Below the pieces are notes generated by a model that had not been told where the DNA came from, did not search any database, and was given only the letters and a program-made list of their open reading frames with translations. A program made the translations under genes and the position numbers. Shown here one piece after another: positions 1 to 6,863 of a stretch of 38,819 bases of DNA. The DNA is from an uncultured delta proteobacterium (GTDB taxonomy: Bacteria; Desulfobacterota; Desulfovibrionia; Desulfovibrionales; Desulfovibrionaceae): NCBI GenBank assembly GCA_900079685.1, contig LT599018.1:2871171-2909989 (forward strand), read 5' to 3'. Numbering within the stretch: position 1 is the stretch's first letter; every line of letters begins with the position of its first letter.

Positions 1-315
1 GACTTTGTTCAGACTATTACCTATGATAACGGCAAGGAGTTCAGCTACCATGCCGATGTGTCAGCTACACTCGAGGCTCAGGGATTTTTTGCGCACCCCT
101 ACCATTCGTGGGAGCGTGGCTTGAACGAGAACTCCAATGGCCTTCTACGCCAATACTTCCCCAAGGGGGTAAGCTTGGCATCGGTCACGCAAGATGAGAT
201 CATAGCGGCAATGTGCCGCTTGAACTGGCGGCCTAGAAAATGCCTTGGGTTTAAGACACCCTATGAAGTTTTTTTAGAAGACGCCAATACCCAAGGACTG
301 GGTGTTGCACTTTGA
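1..315 (+). CDS. IS30-family transposase, 5'-truncated by window edge
   Basis: C-terminal 104 codons of an IS30-type DDE transposase, open at the window start and ending in TGA at 313-315. It holds the second catalytic Asp in TYDNGKEF and the catalytic Glu in the segment ERGLNENSNGLLRQYFPKG, the family's most diagnostic stretch. As far as I can compare by eye, the sequence equals the 3' part of the copy at the right end of the window (38250-38819), in the opposite orientation. The N-terminal HTH domain lies outside the window, so intactness cannot be judged. Confidence 0.93.
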   Translation, partial: DFVQTITYDNGKEFSYHADVSATLEAQGFFAHPYHSWERGLNENSNGLLRQYFPKGVSLASVTQDEIIAAMCRLNWRPRKCLGFKTPYEVFLEDANTQGLGVAL

Positions 316-329
316 ACTTGAAACCGCGT
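312..329 (+). repeat. Right-hand terminal end of IS30 copy (left side of window)
   Basis: The bases cttgaacttgaaaccgcg immediately after the transposase stop are shared with the inverted copy at the right end (38236-38253). The two sequences diverge right after base 329, which marks the outer end of the element. IS30 elements end in terminal inverted repeats at this position; the matching left end is outside the window. Confidence 0.7.
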
Positions 330-672
330 TTGCTTAAACAGGTGGTTTCGTAAAAAAATATATCTTCTCTCCCTGAAAAAGTATTGGCAATAGGCATGAA
401 AATGTTTTCTGCAAGTACTTCGCATGGTTATAGCTAGACGCCCCATGCACTTCTAACTAAAGGATTTCACATACAAAATTTTGTGTGATCTTGGTTCCCC
501 CCCCCCCGGGACAGTGGGCGGCCCCGTCCGCTGTTCCCGTTCAAAAATGGAGACCGGACCGGGCGTTTGTCCCGTCTTTCGCAACCGTCTGCCCGTACCC
601 GCCTCCGCGCGCGGGGAGGGAGCGCCGTCCGGATAGTTTTTGCAACCAGTGACAGAAGTTAAGGAGGGTTTG
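330..672. other. Intergenic leader region upstream of symporter; structured, with poly-C tract
   Basis: I see no convincing gene here. The first 140 bases are AT-rich flank of the IS. A near-perfect palindrome (469-488) looks like an operator. An 11-base C run (497-507) follows. Bases 505-538 can fold into a long hairpin (about 13 pairs with one bulge and two wobbles), and further GC-rich inverted repeats occur to about 625. A Shine-Dalgarno AAGGAGG at 661-667 serves the short ORF starting at 673. The layout suggests a long structured 5' leader for the symporter transcript; a clear -35/-10 pair is not evident. Confidence 0.5.
469..488. promoter_or_regulatory. Operator-like palindrome cacatacaaaattttgtgtg
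   Basis: An inverted repeat centred on AAAA|TTTT with 8 of 9 positions per arm complementary. It lies about 185 bases before the short leader ORF of the symporter gene. Symmetry and position fit a binding site for a dimeric repressor or activator; the cognate protein is unknown. Confidence 0.35.
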
Positions 673-720
673 ATGAAACGAGTCGTTCCAACCACACCTG
701 CGCTCAAAGGAGAAAAGTAA
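673..720 (+). CDS. 15-residue leader ORF coupled to the symporter
   Basis: A short frame MKRVVPTTPALKGEK with a strong Shine-Dalgarno AAGGAGG (661-667) five bases before its ATG. Its stop TAA (718-720) overlaps the ATG of the symporter (720-722) as TAATG, and its last codons (AAAGGAGAAAAG) supply the symporter's own Shine-Dalgarno. This is the classic arrangement for translational coupling. The peptide has no membrane segment, so it is not one of the small hydrophobic symporter subunits; a leader peptide with no function of its own is the simplest reading. Not recognised from any family. Confidence 0.45.
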   Translation: MKRVVPTTPALKGEK

Positions 721-2507
721 TGGACGTTATTTCAGTCTCTATCGTCGTGATGGTCATCCTGATCATCGCCTTTATCCTTGCGGGCGTCTGGTTTCAGAAA
801 ATGGCCACCACTTCCGACGGCTTCCTCCTGGCCGGGCGCGGCGCTCCCTTCTGGCTCATGGGCAGCGCGTACCTTGGCGGGTATGTCGGCGGAGCCAGCG
901 TGTCCGGCTACGTCGGCATCGGGTTCAAAAGCGGCATCTCCGCCATGTGGGCATCGCTCTTCGTTATGTCCGGCTGTGCGGCCTTTACCTGGATATTCGC
1001 CCGCAGGGCCAACTACTTCGGCCGCAAACACGGCGCGGTGACCATCGCGGACTTCGTCTGCGCGCGGTTCGGCGAAAAGTTGCGGGTGCCCATCGCGCTG
1101 TGCGCCATCATGCGCCCGACCTTCCTCACCGGCATGCAGTTCCTAGCCATCGCCGTCGCGGCCAACGTCGTGTTCGGCCTGGACAAGACCGTCGGCATCG
1201 TGCTCTCCGCGGTCGTCATCCTGCTCTATCTGATCACGGCCGGCCAGTATTCGGCGCTTATCACCCAGTGGTTCCAGTCTCTGCTCCAGTCGCTCGGCAT
1301 CGTGCTGTTCGCGATTTTCGCGTATAAGATGCTCGGCGACCCCAGTTCCGTCACCACCGCCATGTACCAGTATCTGGAACCGGCCAAAATGAGTTTCTGG
1401 AGCCAGGAGTTCTCCCACTTCTCGGTCTGGTTCCTGACCTTCGGCTTGTTCTACCTCGTGGACCCCTGGATTTACATGTGGGCCTACATCGGCAAGACGC
1501 CGAAAGTCAGCTCCAACGCCATGCTGGCGGTTCTCGGCGGTTCCTACTACAACGTGCTGCCCTTCCTGGCCGGCATGTGCCTCGCGCTCGGCGTGGTCAC
1601 GGGCCATCTTGTGGTGCCGCAGGGCCTTTCCGGCGACGGCATGTACGTGTGGTTCACCAAGGACTTCATGCCGCCGGTCGTTGCCGTCATCGTTCTGGTG
1701 GGCCTGCTCATGACCATCGTGTCCTGTGGCTCCTCCTTTGCCATGAACGGCGTGACCATCTTCACCAAGGACATCTACCAGGGCGTCATCAACAAGAAAG
1801 CCACGGACAAGCAGGTGCTGTTCGCCAGCCGCGTGTCCCTGATCCTGGTCACCCTGATCGGCATCACCAGCGCCTTGTGGCTACCCATCCTGGTGCCCCT
1901 CTGGTCGCTGGCCCAGGCCATCGGCATTTCCGGCCTGTTCGCCACCACCATGTGCGCCTGGTTCTGGAAGCGCTCCACCACGACCGGAGCGTACGCCTCC
2001 ACGGTCTGCGGCGGCCTGGTGGCCTTTGCCTGGGCCTGCCTCGCCTGGTCCAAAACCGGCAGCCCCGGCGGCCTGGTGGACGTGGGCGGTTTCCCCCTGC
2101 ACGCCGCGCACGTGGGCCTGTTCGTTTCCATCCCGCTGATGTTCATCGTCAGCCTGGCCACCAAGCCCGAGTATGACAAGGCGGAAATCACCAACTACGG
2201 CGCCCTCGGCCGGGAAATGATGGCCGACGATACCGTGATGGACAAGCAGACCAGGCCCGGCTTCTTCGGCTGGCTCGGCGCGGATACCTCCTCCTGGAAA
2301 GCCTTCTGGGTCGTCACCTTTGTCGTGCTCGCGCTGCACTTCCTGCTGGCCTTCCTGTTCCATATCCCGGCGTTCGGCCTCAGCATGGTCTGGCTGTCCT
2401 TCCTCGTCGGCGTGCTGATGCTCATCATGCTGAGCTGGCTCGGCACCAGGGACGTCGTCGACATGGTGAAAGCCACGCACGCGACCGGCAAGGCGAACAA
2501 GAAGTAG
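720..2507 (+). CDS. Sodium:solute symporter (SSS family)
   Basis: A 595-residue polytopic inner-membrane protein of the SSS (SLC5-like) family, which couples Na+ entry to uptake of a small organic solute. The N-terminus begins with a hydrophobic helix, then the typical SSS segment FLLAGRGAPFWLMGSAYLG (about residues 36-54), followed by a long run of membrane helices to about residue 580 (around 13 by eye) and a short basic tail ending KANKK. Start chosen at 720 because it overlaps the leader ORF stop and has AAAGGAG just upstream. The next gene is an M20 amidohydrolase, so the likely cargo is an amidated or acylated amino-acid-like compound that is hydrolysed after import. That pairing is inference; the substrate cannot be read from sequence. 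Confidence 0.88.
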   Translation: MDVISVSIVVMVILIIAFILAGVWFQKMATTSDGFLLAGRGAPFWLMGSAYLGGYVGGASVSGYVGIGFKSGISAMWASLFVMSGCAAFTWIFARRANYFGRKHGAVTIADFVCARFGEKLRVPIALCAIMRPTFLTGMQFLAIAVAANVVFGLDKTVGIVLSAVVILLYLITAGQYSALITQWFQSLLQSLGIVLFAIFAYKMLGDPSSVTTAMYQYLEPAKMSFWSQEFSHFSVWFLTFGLFYLVDPWIYMWAYIGKTPKVSSNAMLAVLGGSYYNVLPFLAGMCLALGVVTGHLVVPQGLSGDGMYVWFTKDFMPPVVAVIVLVGLLMTIVSCGSSFAMNGVTIFTKDIYQGVINKKATDKQVLFASRVSLILVTLIGITSALWLPILVPLWSLAQAIGISGLFATTMCAWFWKRSTTTGAYASTVCGGLVAFAWACLAWSKTGSPGGLVDVGGFPLHAAHVGLFVSIPLMFIVSLATKPEYDKAEITNYGALGREMMADDTVMDKQTRPGFFGWLGADTSSWKAFWVVTFVVLALHFLLAFLFHIPAFGLSMVWLSFLVGVLMLIMLSWLGTRDVVDMVKATHATGKANKK

Positions 2508-2552
2508 TATCCCCTGTGCCGCGCCCATACGCGGCACCTGTACCATGAAAAC

Positions 2553-2579
2553 GCAAGCGGGGCTTCCCGCCCCGCTTGC
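2553..2579 (+). terminator. Hairpin after symporter gene
   Basis: Perfect 10-bp stem (gcaagcgggg / ccccgcttgc) with a 7-base loop, 45 bases after the symporter stop. No T-tract follows; only AAAC. It may stabilise the 3' end of the symporter message rather than terminate. Confidence 0.5.
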
Positions 2580-2584
2580 AAACG

Positions 2585-2617
2585 GCGGCAACGCCTTGCC
2601 GCGCAAGGCGTTGCCGC
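2585..2617 (+). terminator. Second hairpin, attenuator or terminator before the amidohydrolase gene
   Basis: A perfect 15-bp stem around a 3-base loop (gcggcaacgccttgc / gcaaggcgttgccgc), followed by cttgtttt. It lies 46 bases before the M20 amidohydrolase start, so it may reduce read-through from the symporter gene or protect one half of the transcript. Confidence 0.55.
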
Positions 2618-2663
2618 TTGTTTTCCCGCGCCGGTCCCGCCGGGAAACATCCGAGGAGTTGTT

Positions 2664-4067
2664 ATGGATGTAGCCGCCATCAAAAAATTTATCGTTGACT
2701 GGATAGAGGCCAACAAAGCCGAGTTTGACGCCTGTTCCCAGTTTCTGTTCGACAATCCCGAACTGGGCATGCAGGAATTTGAAGCGGTCAAGCTTTTCAC
2801 CGCCATGGGTGAAAGACACGGCTTTACCGTGGAAACGGGCGTCGCCGGCATGCCCACGGCCTTTGTCGCCACCTACGGTTCCGGGAAACCCGTTCTTGGC
2901 TTCAACATCGAATATGACTGTCTGCCGGGCCTCTCCCAAAAGGTTACCGAACAAAAGGACCCCGTGATCGAAGGCGCTCCCGGCCACGGTTGCGGGCACT
3001 GCCTGATCGGCGTCGGCGGCATGCAGGCCGGTATCGCCCTGCGCTACGCCATGGAAAAATTCGGGTTCACCGGCACGGTCAAGCTGTTCGGCACCCCGGC
3101 CGAGGAAATCTGCATCGGCAAGCCCTTTATGGCCAGGGCCGGGCTGTTCGACGGCGTGGACGCCTTCCTCGACTGGCACCCCTGGTTCAATAAGTCCTTC
3201 GTGCACAGGGGCACCAACGCCTATTTCAACAAGTACTACCATTTCAAGGGCAAAACATCGCACGGCAACGCGCCCTGGAACGGCCGCAGCTCGCTCGACG
3301 CGGGCATGCTGATGGGCCACGCCGTGGAACTCCTGCGCGAGCATATCGTGCCGGGCACGGAAGCCGCCGCCAACACCATCAACTACACCTTCTCCAACGT
3401 GGGGCCGGAATTTCCCAGCGTGGTGCCGGACCGTTCCTCCATGTGGTTCGTGGGGCGGTTCACCTCCACGGAAGTCATGGCCGATGTCATGGAACGCATC
3501 GACAACTGCGCCAAGGGCGCGGCACTGGCCACCGGGACGACCGTGGAGACGGAGCTGGTCACGGCCATCCATGAAAACCTGCCTAACAAGGTTCTCGGCG
3601 AGGTAGTGCACGAAAACTTCCTGGCGCTCGGCCCCATGCCGCTGACCGAGGCGGAGCAGAATTTCGCCAAGGCCTTGCAGAAGAATGCCGGGAACGACCC
3701 CGTGGGCGTGGTGCAGGACTACCTGCCGCCGGCGGAATTCGACGCGCCCGTGACGGACGTTTCCGAATACTCCTGGTTTGCGCCGCTCGCGACTCTCTGG
3801 ACCGCCGTCATGCCCGGCCCGGCTCTGCACCACTGGGTCTTTACCGCCGCCGCCGGCAGCACCATCGGGAAAAAAGCGTACAATTACGCGGCCAAGTTCC
3901 TCGCGACCTCCGCCGTGGACCTGATCGCCAAGCCCGAAGTCCTGGCGAAAGCCAAGGAAGAACACACGGAACGGCTGAAGGGCCGCGTGTACAAAAGCCT
4001 GCTGCCCGCCGACCTCATGCCGCCCCTGGACGCCAACAAGGCGACCATGGCAAAGTACAAAAAATAG
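2664..4067 (+). CDS. M20-family amidohydrolase, AbgB-like
   Basis: A 467-residue soluble metallohydrolase of the M20 peptidase/amidohydrolase family, closest in look to AbgB (p-aminobenzoyl-glutamate hydrolase subunit) and aminoacylase-type amidohydrolases. Visible motifs: GFNIEYDCLPG, the metal-binding GHGCGHC (about residues 109-115), GTPAEEICIGKPF with the catalytic Glu pair, and HHWVFTAAAG near the C-terminus. A GAGGAG Shine-Dalgarno precedes the ATG. AbgB normally works with AbgA and the AbgT carrier; here neither is present and an SSS symporter sits upstream, suggesting an import-then-deacylate pair. The exact amide substrate is unknown. Confidence 0.88.
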   Translation: MDVAAIKKFIVDWIEANKAEFDACSQFLFDNPELGMQEFEAVKLFTAMGERHGFTVETGVAGMPTAFVATYGSGKPVLGFNIEYDCLPGLSQKVTEQKDPVIEGAPGHGCGHCLIGVGGMQAGIALRYAMEKFGFTGTVKLFGTPAEEICIGKPFMARAGLFDGVDAFLDWHPWFNKSFVHRGTNAYFNKYYHFKGKTSHGNAPWNGRSSLDAGMLMGHAVELLREHIVPGTEAAANTINYTFSNVGPEFPSVVPDRSSMWFVGRFTSTEVMADVMERIDNCAKGAALATGTTVETELVTAIHENLPNKVLGEVVHENFLALGPMPLTEAEQNFAKALQKNAGNDPVGVVQDYLPPAEFDAPVTDVSEYSWFAPLATLWTAVMPGPALHHWVFTAAAGSTIGKKAYNYAAKFLATSAVDLIAKPEVLAKAKEEHTERLKGRVYKSLLPADLMPPLDANKATMAKYKK

Positions 4068-4096
4068 CGTTTCCCCCTTGGGGGATGCCATGAACA

Positions 4097-4130
4097 CGAA
4101 AATGCCCGCTGCGAACAGCGGGCATTTTCG
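4097..4130. terminator. Bidirectional rho-independent terminator
   Basis: A 15-bp perfect stem cgaaaatgcccgctg / cagcgggcattttcg around a CGAA tetraloop, between two convergent genes. The A-rich left arm and T-rich right arm make it usable from both strands. Confidence 0.85.
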
Positions 4131-4149
4131 TATTGGGAGCTTTTTCGAT

Positions 4150-5028
4150 CTACTCCAGCATTTCCCGTAACCGCGCGGGATAATCAGTAATAATGCCGTA
4201 CACGCCGTACCCGATTGCACGCTGCAAATTTTTTGACGAATTCACCGTCCAGATGTTAACGCCAAATCCCTTGTCCTGTACGGCCCTGACAAATTCGGCG
4301 TCCACAAAATCTTTGTCGGGGTGGAGAAACGCGGCTTCCGCGCCGCGGCACATGGCGACCGCCTCGTCCACGGTCAGGCCCGGCACGATGGCCGTCCCGG
4401 CCCTGCGCCCGGCTTGCGGGTCCTGTCCTTCGGACGGTTTTTCCACCAGCGCGCCGCGCGGTACCTGTGGGAGAAGCTCCGCCGCCTCGCGCAGATAACT
4501 ATGCTGGAACGAGGAGATAATGACGGACCGCTCCATGCCCAGTTCCTTAATGAGGGCGGCGACTTTTCGCGTCACCGTCGTGTGCCCGGCGTCACCGGCG
4601 TGGCTTTTTATTTCCACGTTCACGCGCCAGCCAAGATCCTTTGTCAGCCGCAGGGCCTCTTCCAGGGTGGGGATTTTCTCACCCTTGTAGGAAGCAAGCG
4701 CGGCGGCGTCCACCTTGCCGGAGGCCACGGTTTTAAAGGGATCGGTTTCGCCGAACCAGGAACCGGCGTCCAGGGTGCGTATTTCCTCCAAGGTGAAGCC
4801 GTCCACCGGCCAGGGCGCGCGGTCCGCGAATTCCGGCCGTTTCGCCACGTCCGTGGTCCTCTCCAGGGTATCGTCGTGGATGACCACGAGCTGCCCGTCC
4901 TTGGTGAGGCAGGTATCCAGCTCCCACATGTCGGCCTTGGCCGCGTGGGCCAGCCGGGCGGCGGCCAGGGTGTTTTCCGGCGCGTGGGCGCGCGCGCCGC
5001 GATGCGCGATAACGAGAGGTTTTTTCAT
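4150..5028 (-). CDS. ugpQ: Glycerophosphodiester phosphodiesterase
   Basis: A 292-residue GDPD-family enzyme, which hydrolyses glycerophosphodiesters to glycerol 3-phosphate and an alcohol. The TIM-barrel hallmarks are all present: IAHRGARAHAPENTLAA (catalytic His and Glu/Asn, residues 7-23), WELDTCLTKDG (metal-binding Glu and Asp) and VIHDDTLERTT (second catalytic His). The C-terminus GVYGIITDYPARL is typical of the family. There is no signal peptide, so it is cytoplasmic like UgpQ. Its ATG overlaps the stop of the upstream ATPase gene by 4 bases (ATGA), so the two are co-translated. Confidence 0.93.
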   Translation of the reverse strand: MKKPLVIAHRGARAHAPENTLAAARLAHAAKADMWELDTCLTKDGQLVVIHDDTLERTTDVAKRPEFADRAPWPVDGFTLEEIRTLDAGSWFGETDPFKTVASGKVDAAALASYKGEKIPTLEEALRLTKDLGWRVNVEIKSHAGDAGHTTVTRKVAALIKELGMERSVIISSFQHSYLREAAELLPQVPRGALVEKPSEGQDPQAGRRAGTAIVPGLTVDEAVAMCRGAEAAFLHPDKDFVDAEFVRAVQDKGFGVNIWTVNSSKNLQRAIGYGVYGIITDYPARLREMLE

Positions 5029-6146
5029 GCTTCCGCCGCGCCGGTCATGCGTTTATGGGTCGCCATGTCAAACAGGTGCGCCCTGCCGGGCCGCACCGCG
5101 AGAAACAGCGTCTCCCCGGGTTGCGGCCTGACGGAACCCTCGAGCCGCACAATGAGCAGCGGCCCGTATTCGGACTCCATGACGTCTTTCCCCTGCCCCA
5201 CGGCGCAGTGGACGAGCGTGTCCGCGCCGAGCGCTTCCGTGAGTTCCGCCGTGCAGCGCAGAACGCCCTCGCCGCCGCTCTCCGCCAGGCGGAAATCTTC
5301 GGGCCGTATGCCGAGCAGGGCGTCGCGTGTTCCGGGGCCGGGGGTGATGTCCGTTGCGACGGCGCCCGGCATGGCCGTGCCGTCGCCAAGCGCGGGCACG
5401 CCGTCCGTAACGCGGCATCGCAGCATGTTCATGTTGGGGGAACCGATGAACCGGGCCACGAACACCGAGGCCGGACGGAGGTAGAGGTCGTCGGGCGTGC
5501 CGTACTGTTCCATGGCGCCCTTGTTCATGACCAGGATGCGCTTGGCGAGCGTCATGGCCTCCACCTGGTCGTGGGTGACGTAAATGCTGGTGGTGCCGAG
5601 CCGTTCGTGCAGGCGGCGCAGTTCCACCCGCATCTGGTTGCGCAGGCTCGCGTCCAGGTTGGACAAGGGCTCGTCGAACAAAAAGACCGCCGGGTCGCGC
5701 ACGATGGCCCGCCCCATGGCCACGCGCTGGCGCTGCCCGCCGGAAAGCTGACGCGGCGTGCGGTCAAGGTATTCCGCAAGGCCGAGAAGGTCGGCGGCCT
5801 TGTTGACCCGCGCGTCCTGCTCCTCCTTGGGAACCTTGCGGACTTTGAGGCCGTAGCACATGTTCTCGCGCACGTTCATGTGCGGATACAGGGCGTAGTT
5901 CTGGAACACCATGGCCACGTTGCGGTCTTTGGGTTCCAGCGCGGCGACGTCCTTGCCGTTGATGTGGATTTCCCCGCCGCTGAGCTGCTCGAGCCCGGCA
6001 ATGAGCCGCAGCACCGTGGACTTGCCGCACCCGGAAGGCCCCACGATGACCAGGAAGGTGCCGTCGGGAACGACGAGCGAGAGGTCTTTGATGACCTGGT
6101 TGCCGCCGAAGCGTTTTTCCACGTGTTTCAGTTCTACTTGGGCCAT
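5025..6146 (-). CDS. ugpC: ABC transporter ATPase, UgpC/MalK type
   Basis: A 373-residue carbohydrate-uptake ATPase (CUT1). Walker [10 protein letters not shown] (about 37-45), Q-loop MVFQNYALYPHM, signature LSGGQRQRVAMGRAI, Walker B AVFLFDEPLSNLD and H-loop VTHD are all present. A C-terminal OB/TOBE regulatory domain (about 240-365) marks the MalK/UgpC group. Coupling to ugpQ points to glycerol-3-phosphate or glycerophosphodiester uptake. The ugpB, ugpA and ugpE partners are not in this window, so the ATPase must pair with permeases encoded elsewhere. A GAGAGG Shine-Dalgarno precedes the ATG. Being one of several near-identical sugar ATPases, its cargo is less certain than its class. Confidence 0.85.
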   Translation of the reverse strand: MAQVELKHVEKRFGGNQVIKDLSLVVPDGTFLVIVGPSGCGKSTVLRLIAGLEQLSGGEIHINGKDVAALEPKDRNVAMVFQNYALYPHMNVRENMCYGLKVRKVPKEEQDARVNKAADLLGLAEYLDRTPRQLSGGQRQRVAMGRAIVRDPAVFLFDEPLSNLDASLRNQMRVELRRLHERLGTTSIYVTHDQVEAMTLAKRILVMNKGAMEQYGTPDDLYLRPASVFVARFIGSPNMNMLRCRVTDGVPALGDGTAMPGAVATDITPGPGTRDALLGIRPEDFRLAESGGEGVLRCTAELTEALGADTLVHCAVGQGKDVMESEYGPLLIVRLEGSVRPQPGETLFLAVRPGRAHLFDMATHKRMTGAAEA

Positions 6147-6300
6147 CGGCGCCTCTCATCCGGTTGTCGGTTGTGTTCTCGGCATGGCGGATATCACCGC
6201 AGTACATGGCAGTTTACGCGACTTGCGCGGCGCAGTCCAGTTGGCGGAGGGAATTGCGGTGAATTATCATGGCCCGGGCGGCCTGAGCCGCGCCGGGACG

Positions 6301-6340
6301 AAAAAAAATTACGGACCCGGACCGCTAGTGCGATCCGGGC
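6301..6340 (-). terminator. Terminator of the gcvH operon
   Basis: Read on the minus strand: stem cccgga / tccggg (plus strand 6316-6321 and 6334-6339), then a spacer and an 8-base T-tract (A run at 6301-6308 on the plus strand). It lies about 80 bases after the GcvH-like gene stop and before the ugpC promoter region. Confidence 0.6.
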
Positions 6341-6418
6341 TCGAACGGCCGCGCCTTCACAAACGCCGGCTTTGCCGCATAGGGCGCCAGGCGGTCAGGA
6401 GGCGGACAGGCCCGGCGT

Positions 6419-6805
6419 TCAGTCCGCGACCAGCGCCGCGTATTCCGCCGCGCTGAGAAGCCCAGCTTCGTCGGGATCATCCGGGATGATGCGCACCAGC
6501 CAGCCTTCATCGTAGGGGCTGGAGTTCAACAGCTCCGGCGTGTCCCCCAGAGCCGCATTGACTTCCACGACCTTGCCGGACATGGGCATGATCGCCTCGG
6601 ACGTGACTTTTACCGATTCCAGCTCCGCGCCGGATTCTCCCTGGGCGAAGTGGGCCCCGATCGCGGGGAGGTCGACAAAGATGACGCTGCTGAGCCGGTC
6701 CTGGGCAAAATCGCTGATGCCGATGCGGACGGAGCCGTCCGCTTCCTTTTTGGCCCAGAGGTGTTCCTTGTGGTACAGGCGGTCTTCAGGGAAATGCAAA
6801 CTCAT
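6419..6805 (-). CDS. gcvH: Lipoyl carrier protein, GcvH-like
   Basis: A 128-residue H-protein homologue. In glycine cleavage the H-protein carries a lipoyl arm between GcvP, GcvT and dihydrolipoyl dehydrogenase. Family marks: HKEHLWAK near the N-terminus, GISDFAQDRLSSVIFVDLP, the lipoylation site ESVK with Lys66, and PYDEGWLVRI at the C-terminal side. The segment after the lysine (VTSEAIMPMSGKVV) is less canonical than the usual AASDIYAPVSG type. No gcvT or gcvP is present; it is the last gene of an operon with lpd, a glutaredoxin-like fusion, an arylsulfotransferase-like protein and an SLC13 carrier. A dedicated lipoyl carrier for another redox or thiol-transfer reaction, as LbpA is in sHdr sulfur oxidation, is therefore possible. 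Confidence 0.88.
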   Translation of the reverse strand: MSLHFPEDRLYHKEHLWAKKEADGSVRIGISDFAQDRLSSVIFVDLPAIGAHFAQGESGAELESVKVTSEAIMPMSGKVVEVNAALGDTPELLNSSPYDEGWLVRIIPDDPDEAGLLSAAEYAALVAD

Positions 6806-6863
6806 GGATACCCTCCTCAGGGGCTTGCGGAATGCCCCGCTTAGATTTACGGGACACTCCGCG

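Noticed and set aside
453-707. 84-codon minus-strand frame in the symporter leader
   Set aside because: It covers the poly-C tract and hairpins, has no ribosome site, and its composition is that of non-coding GC-rich DNA.
1881-4220. 779-codon open frame on the minus strand opposite the symporter and amidohydrolase genes
   Set aside because: Antisense shadow of two well-recognised genes; composition is Gly/His/Arg-rich with no domain, typical of frames created by high GC.
6147-6300. Pho box upstream of ugpC
   Set aside because: No pair of GT-N-A-[CT] half-sites with 11-base spacing could be found.
6806-6863. Glycine riboswitch upstream of the GcvH-like gene
   Set aside because: Only 58 bases separate it from lpd and no tandem-aptamer-like structure is visible.
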